A stretch of DNA of 6,453 nt from Candidatus Cloacimonadota bacterium (GTDB lineage Bacteria; Cloacimonadota; Cloacimonadia; Cloacimonadales; TCS61), in assembly GCA_021108055.1 (NCBI GenBank), contig JAIORR010000212.1:1-6453 (forward strand), given 5' to 3'. This document shows positions 5,410 through 6,453 of the stretch, piece after piece. Both the position numbers and the translations under genes were made by a program. Position 1 is the first letter of the stretch. Every line of letters starts with the position of its first letter. A model generated the notes under the pieces. The model was not told the DNA's origin. It did no database searches and saw only the letters and a list, made by a program, of their open reading frames with translations.

Positions 5410-6432
5410 ATGAAAGTCAACGGCAAAAACCATCGTACAGTTTGGATGGAAGGTTCATCGGTCTTCCTGATCGAACAGAACCTGCTGCCCTTCAAGTTTG
5501 AGATATTCGAATCAAAATCATACAAACAAACTTGTGAAGCAATCAAGAATATGCTTGTTCGGGGTGCAGGAGCTATCGGTTCCGCTGCCGGATTTGCTAT
5601 GACTCAAGCATTTCTGGAAGCACCGGAAAAAGGATTTTGGGAATCAGTGGAAAAAGCTAAAAAGGAAATCGAAGCCACCCGACCAACTGCACAAAACCTT
5701 TTTTATGCCACCGAACGAGTTTTTCTGAAAGCAAAAATATCGAACGATCCTGTGGAATCAGCAATTCATACAGCACAATCCATTGCAGATAAAGATGCGG
5801 AAGATTCCCGTAAGATCGGGGAACATGGAAATAATCTCATCGAAAGTGGTTTTAGAATTTTAACCCACTGCAATGCCGGCTGGTTGGCTTTTACAGATTT
5901 CGGGACTGCTCTCTCCCCCATTTATATGGCTCATAAAAGTAAAAAAAACATCTTTGTTTATGTGGATGAAACCCGTCCCCGCAGTCAGGGAGCACGACTC
6001 ACAGCATGGGAATTGAAAAACGAAGGAATCCCTCATGCAGTTATTCCGGATAATGCTGCTGCACATTTAATGCAACAGGGAAAGATCGACATGGTAATTG
6101 TGGGAGCTGACAGGATCGCAGCAAATGGAGATGTTGCCAATAAGATCGGCACTTTGGAGAAAGCAATTTGTGCCAAGGAATTTGGAATTCCGTTCTATGT
6201 AGCAGCACCAACTTCAACCTTTGATCCAGTCTGCAAAACAGGAAAAGAAATTCCCATTGAAGAAAGAAATCCGGAAGAAGTCCTGTATCAGACAGGTTTA
6301 ACCGAAGATGGAAAAGTGGAAAGGGTTCTGGTCTGTTCTCCGGGTTCTGATGCCTTCAATCCGGCATTCGATGTAACACCGGCAAAATTCATTACAGGTA
6401 TTATTACGGAGAAGGGAATAATCTCCTCTTGA
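5410..6432 (+). CDS. mtnA: S-methyl-5-thioribose-1-phosphate isomerase (MtnA / eIF2B-alpha-like)
   Basis: The 340-residue protein has the full set of MtnA landmarks. These are RGAGAIGSAAG at 51-61 (phosphate-binding loop; RGAPAIG in many relatives), ATRPTAQNL (89-97), ILTHCNAG with catalytic Cys154, VDETRPRSQGARLTAWEL (185-202), DNAAAHLM (214-221), VGADRIAANGDVANKIGT with catalytic Asp234 (231-248), PFYVAAPTSTFD (261-272) and NPAFDVTPAKFITGIITEKG (317-336). MtnA converts methylthioribose-1-phosphate to methylthioribulose-1-phosphate in the cytosolic methionine salvage pathway. Some relatives act on 5-deoxyribose-1-phosphate or ribose-1,5-bisphosphate. No other salvage gene is present, so the natural substrate is less certain than the fold. 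The length is typical and the N terminus fits. The ATG lies 2 bases after the lipoprotein stop with no visible Shine-Dalgarno (aacacttattaatt), unlike its neighbours. G+C is higher than in the upstream envelope genes: 28 and 26 per 60 bases from 5941 and 6121. Confidence 0.93.
   Translation: MKVNGKNHRTVWMEGSSVFLIEQNLLPFKFEIFESKSYKQTCEAIKNMLVRGAGAIGSAAGFAMTQAFLEAPEKGFWESVEKAKKEIEATRPTAQNLFYATERVFLKAKISNDPVESAIHTAQSIADKDAEDSRKIGEHGNNLIESGFRILTHCNAGWLAFTDFGTALSPIYMAHKSKKNIFVYVDETRPRSQGARLTAWELKNEGIPHAVIPDNAAAHLMQQGKIDMVIVGADRIAANGDVANKIGTLEKAICAKEFGIPFYVAAPTSTFDPVCKTGKEIPIEERNPEEVLYQTGLTEDGKVERVLVCSPGSDAFNPAFDVTPAKFITGIITEKGIISS
5411..5430 (+). repeat. 20-base direct repeat, copy 2 (authentic mtnA start)
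   Basis: This is identical to 4532-4551, 879 bases upstream. It begins at the second base of the mtnA start codon and covers codons 2-7. Sequence in front of the two copies is only loosely alike (taattA versus gaaatT), so the shared segment essentially begins at the coding start. This is the in-frame copy and is taken as the source. Confidence 0.85.
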
Positions 6433-6453
6433 GATTTATACGCCAGCCAAAGG

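Noticed and set aside
4532..5430. Transposon or insertion sequence bounded by the 20-base repeats
   Set aside because: There is no transposase and no terminal inverted repeats. A 20-base duplication matching the start of mtnA is better explained by recombination, although an insertion with target duplication is not excluded.

Overview
The window looks like a piece of an AT-rich bacterial chromosome. The genes lie in one direction on the plus strand behind a single minus-strand tRNA. Most genes have clear purine-rich Shine-Dalgarno sequences (GGAG, AGGAG, AAGGAG, GGGGAG). Two genes encode envelope proteins with signal peptides and one encodes a lipoprotein, so the cell is probably diderm. The mix of a 2-hydroxyacyl-CoA dehydratase-type iron-sulfur protein, an ABC-F ATPase, an MtnA-family isomerase and poorly known envelope proteins would suit an anaerobe of the FCB / Cloacimonadota sort. 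That placement is only an inference and no marker in the window settles it.

Layout. Positions 9-86 (minus) hold tRNA-Pro(GGG) with an encoded CCA. A short divergent intergenic region leads to an ABC-F ATPase (188-2098). Its stop codon overlaps by ATGA the start of a short, three-cysteine protein of the HgdB/BcrC family (2095-3066), so these two are translationally coupled. A 92-base intergenic region then holds two tight palindromes and a repeated 9-mer, probably a dispersed palindromic repeat. Next come a secreted YkuD-type L,D-transpeptidase (3159-3731), an unrecognised exported protein with two five-glycine zipper helices (3812-4534), a lipoprotein of unknown function (4688-5407) and an MtnA-family sugar-phosphate isomerase (5410-6432).

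The most informative part is 3733-5430, which carries signs of rearrangement. The apparent gap 4535-4687 is not empty. It encodes, without a start codon, the C-terminal part of a GNAT acetyltransferase. A possible N-terminal scrap of the same gene lies at 3733-3797, on the other side of the glycine-zipper gene. The glycine-zipper gene ends in a perfect 20-base copy of the beginning of mtnA (4532-4551, repeated at 5411-5430). The real mtnA starts 2 bases after the lipoprotein stop and has no visible Shine-Dalgarno sequence. Together these suggest that gene-sized segments were inserted or duplicated here, breaking a GNAT gene and changing the sequence in front of mtnA.

Functionally the window is not one pathway. 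It combines translation (tRNA, ABC-F), possible radical or reductive CoA chemistry (HgdB-like), envelope work (transpeptidase, glycine-zipper protein, lipoprotein) and methylthioribose or related sugar-phosphate salvage (MtnA). I did not find a CRISPR array, transposase, phage gene or defence system.
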